Below, in pieces: positions 41,801-43,400 of a stretch of DNA of 43,400 nt (position 1 is its first letter; every line of letters starts with the position of its first letter). Source of the stretch: GCA-2862585 sp036340235 (GTDB lineage: Bacteria > Bacteroidota > Bacteroidia > Flavobacteriales > UBA7312). The stretch is taken from positions 1 through 43,400 of the forward strand of contig JAYYZE010000030.1 of NCBI GenBank assembly GCA_036340235.1, in the 5' to 3' direction. The notes beneath the pieces were generated by a model, which saw nothing but the letters and a program-made list of their open reading frames with translations, had not been told where the DNA came from and ran no database searches. A program made the translations under genes and the position numbers.

Positions 41801-42831
41801 TGAGTAAGCCAACCATTATACTTGGTATCGAATCATCCTGCGATGATACCAGTGCTGCCATCATCAGAGAAAATCGAATACTATCTAACATCGTTAGTAA
41901 CCAAAAGGTTCATAAAGATTATGGCGGTGTAGTTCCTGAACTAGCTTCAAGAGCCCATTTACAAAATATTATTCCAGTAGTACATCTTGCAATCAAGGAG
42001 GCAGGAGTCAATAAAAAAGATATTTCAGCTATTGGTTTTACTAGAGGACCTGGCCTACTTGGATCACTACTAGTAGGAGTTTCTTTTGCCAAATCTTATG
42101 CTCTAGCCCAACAAATACCGTTGATAGACGTCAATCATATGCAGGGTCATATACTAGCACATTTTATAAAAGATAAAGACGGCCATGGAAAAGCACCATC
42201 TTTTCCTTTTTTATGCTTGACTGTTTCGGGGGGACATACTCAAATCGTGAAAGTTAATGATTATTTGGACTTTGAGTTAATTGGCCAAACACTTGATGAT
42301 GCTGCTGGCGAAGCATTTGATAAATCGGCCAAAATATTAGGTCTTCCTTATCCTGGAGGCCCTCTTATCGATAAATATGCTCAAAAAGGTAATCCAACAA
42401 CTTTTAGTTTTGGTGTTCCAAAAGTGAAAAATCTAGATTTCAGCTTTAGTGGGTTAAAAACAAGCATATTGTACTTTATACAAGATAGACTTGAAAAAAA
42501 TCCTAATTTTATTAGTGAAAATATGAATGATATTTGCGCTTCTATCCAACACAGCATCATTTCTATTTTAATAAAAAAACTTGAAAAGGCCAGTCAACAA
42601 ACAGGCATAAATGAAATTGCTATTGCAGGAGGTGTGTCTGCAAACACGGGTCTAAGATTAAAGCTCAAACAATTAGAATCTATCAATAAATGGAACACAT
42701 ACATACCACCATTCAGTTACTGCACGGATAATGCAGGAATGATTGCTATTACCGCCTATCACAAATATTTGAATAATCAATTTTGTTCCCAAGACACTGG
42801 TGCAAACTCAAGACTAACAATAAACTTTTAG
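41800..42831 (+). CDS. tsaD: tRNA threonylcarbamoyladenosine biosynthesis protein TsaD
   Basis: TsaD, with TsaB and TsaE, transfers the threonylcarbamoyl group to A37 of ANN-decoding tRNAs. The 343-residue ASKHA-fold protein shows GIESSCDDTSAAI, GGVVPELASRAH, the metal-binding HMQGH near 110-115, SGGHTQIV, DDAAGEAFDKSAKILGLPYP and CTDNAGMIA. It begins inside the ribBA stop (TAATG), so the two are co-transcribed. Confidence 0.97.
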   Translation: MSKPTIILGIESSCDDTSAAIIRENRILSNIVSNQKVHKDYGGVVPELASRAHLQNIIPVVHLAIKEAGVNKKDISAIGFTRGPGLLGSLLVGVSFAKSYALAQQIPLIDVNHMQGHILAHFIKDKDGHGKAPSFPFLCLTVSGGHTQIVKVNDYLDFELIGQTLDDAAGEAFDKSAKILGLPYPGGPLIDKYAQKGNPTTFSFGVPKVKNLDFSFSGLKTSILYFIQDRLEKNPNFISENMNDICASIQHSIISILIKKLEKASQQTGINEIAIAGGVSANTGLRLKLKQLESINKWNTYIPPFSYCTDNAGMIAITAYHKYLNNQFCSQDTGANSRLTINF

Positions 42832-42854
42832 TACCTTAAAAAAGATTTTTTATT

Positions 42855-43055
42855 ATGAAGTCACCTGTTTTAATTTTTTTTCTATTCTCAGCTTTGTTTA
42901 TTTTTTCTTTTTGTAGCAATTGTAAAGATTGTGGTAGCTGTCCTGAAGAAGTCACTTTAAAATAAACAGAAATTTGTAAAAAAGATCTCGATTCAAAAGA
43001 TGATTATAAAGATGCCATCGCAGTTATCGAAGCATTTGGATGCAAATGCAATTAA
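42855..43055 (+). pseudogene. Small cysteine-rich lipoprotein-like gene split by an in-frame stop
   Basis: ATG 42855 opens 36 codons: a hydrophobic leader (MKSPVLIFFLFSALFIFSFC), then SNCKDCGSCPEEVTLK, and a TAA at 42963-42965. Without any shift the same frame continues TEICKKDLDSKDDYKDAIAV and IEAFGCKCN to a TAA at 43053-43055. The two parts together (about 65 codons) look like the small Cys-rich lipoproteins common in Flavobacteriia, with a central CxxCxxC cluster and a C-terminal Asp/Lys-rich helix ending in CxC. The lipobox FSFC is poor, so export may be lost as well. A nonsense mutation is the simplest reading; two tiny genes or read-through are alternatives. Confidence 0.6.
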
Positions 43056-43112
43056 TCAAAAGTATTATTGAAAGCTATAGATTTTACACAACCCTTTTAA
43101 AAATGAATCAAA

Positions 43113-43142
43113 AAAAAACCTCACAATATTGTGAGGTTTTTT
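43113..43142 (+). terminator. Bidirectional intrinsic terminator
   Basis: A perfect 15-base palindrome: AAAAAACCTCACAAT (43113-43127) and its exact complement ATTGTGAGGTTTTTT (43128-43142). It serves converging transcription from tsaD and from the T9SS gene to the right. Confidence 0.9.
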
Positions 43143-43158
43143 ATGAAATAATTGTTAA

Positions 43159-43400
43159 TTATTGAAGAATAATTTTATGATTGACAACACCATTATTAGC
43201 AGTTATTTCCAAGAAGTATACGCCTTTTGGCTGTGTGTTCATGTCAACCACCTTAGTGCACTGACCAACAAAGTCCGTCAATTCTTCAGTATAAATCGCC
43301 TCACCTATCATATTGACCACCTTCACGCTGATCGTTTGAGCTTCCTCAGAAGTAAACGTCACATTGAAAATGTCTCTTGATGGGTTTGGATAAACATCTA
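43159..43400 (-). CDS. C-terminal end of a T9SS cargo protein (type A sorting domain)
   Basis: The minus-strand frame enters from the right edge and ends at 43159. About 80 visible residues form a type A T9SS sorting domain: DVYPNPSRDIFNVTF, then VKVVNMIGEAIYTEEL, PKGVYFLEITANNGVVNHKI and a final IILQ. This domain directs export across the outer membrane and is then removed or used for anchoring. The body of the protein lies outside, so its function is not known. An internal GTG at 43362 is not the true start. Confidence 0.9.
   Translation of the reverse strand, partial: DVYPNPSRDIFNVTFTSEEAQTISVKVVNMIGEAIYTEELTDFVGQCTKVVDMNTQPKGVYFLEITANNGVVNHKIILQ

Noticed and set aside
1..43400. Mobile elements, prophage, defence systems
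   Set aside because: No transposase, integrase, phage structural, restriction, toxin or reverse transcriptase motifs were seen; both tRNA genes lack adjoining integrase or partial tRNA repeats.

Overview
The window is ordinary chromosomal DNA from a low-GC member of the Bacteroidota, most likely a Flavobacteriales-type organism with a compact genome. The reasons are: a choice-of-anchor L / SprB-repeat surface protein and a type IX secretion (T9SS) C-terminal sorting domain at the two ends; a complete MoxR-Bat cluster; lineage-typical families (DUF4293, DUF4159, DUF2147, PG_1098-type methyltransferase, PorE-like OmpA protein); promoters of the Bacteroidota type (TTG, 19 bases, TAnnTTTG); no useful Shine-Dalgarno sequences; and tRNA genes without an encoded CCA. 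Genes are packed with many ATGA/TAATG overlaps. I see no prophage, insertion sequence, CRISPR array or other clearly mobile DNA.

Layout. 1-4554 (minus): a large secreted adhesin-like protein running off the left edge, an MsbA-type ABC exporter, and truA. 4721-12719 (plus): an eight-gene operon moxR, DUF58, BatD-like small protein, batA, batB, batC, batD, batE, with one good promoter in front; then a YfcE-type phosphodiesterase. 13231-15134: DUF4293 protein and rho from a divergent promoter region. 15135-19864: an unknown secreted protein, a trio of small membrane proteins (DUF2752, TM2, unknown), an Mpl-type muropeptide ligase, a metallo-beta-lactamase-fold hydrolase and YqgE. 19856-24373: a class IV aminotransferase (minus), then the operon rsmE, DUF4159, AI-2E family transporter, rRNA/tRNA methyltransferase-like gene. 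24365-27190 (minus): SDR, aroK, hutH. 27234-29793 (plus): a GNAT-like protein, tRNA-Lys(TTT), tRNA-Leu(GAG), trmD, rplS. 29839-34099 (minus): aroC, dicarboxylate/amino-acid symporter, PorE-like OmpA protein. 34174-37120 (plus): hutI and bifunctional ftcD. 37117-39852 (minus): surE, a small membrane protein, lpxB, and the wreck of comEC. 39956-43055 (plus): a probable small RNA, a DUF2147 protein, ribBA, tsaD, and a small cysteine-rich gene broken by a stop. 43159-43400 (minus): the T9SS sorting domain of a protein entering from the right edge.

How they work together. Histidine degradation is represented by hutH, hutI and ftcD (no hutU here), in two places. aroK and aroC belong to the shikimate pathway. 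lpxB, the ABC exporter and Mpl serve the envelope; truA, rsmE, trmD, tsaD, rplS and the tRNAs serve translation. The Bat operon is a membrane/periplasmic chaperone-like assembly of unknown target.

The most interesting points are not a new defence or mobile system. They are: a comEC gene reduced to its two ends with several stops, which suggests loss of natural DNA uptake; a probable ~80-nt small RNA ending in a near-ideal GNRA-capped terminator; a small cysteine-rich gene split by one in-frame stop; and a run of promoters whose -7 element lies only 4-8 bases before the start codon, which predicts leaderless or nearly leaderless mRNAs.
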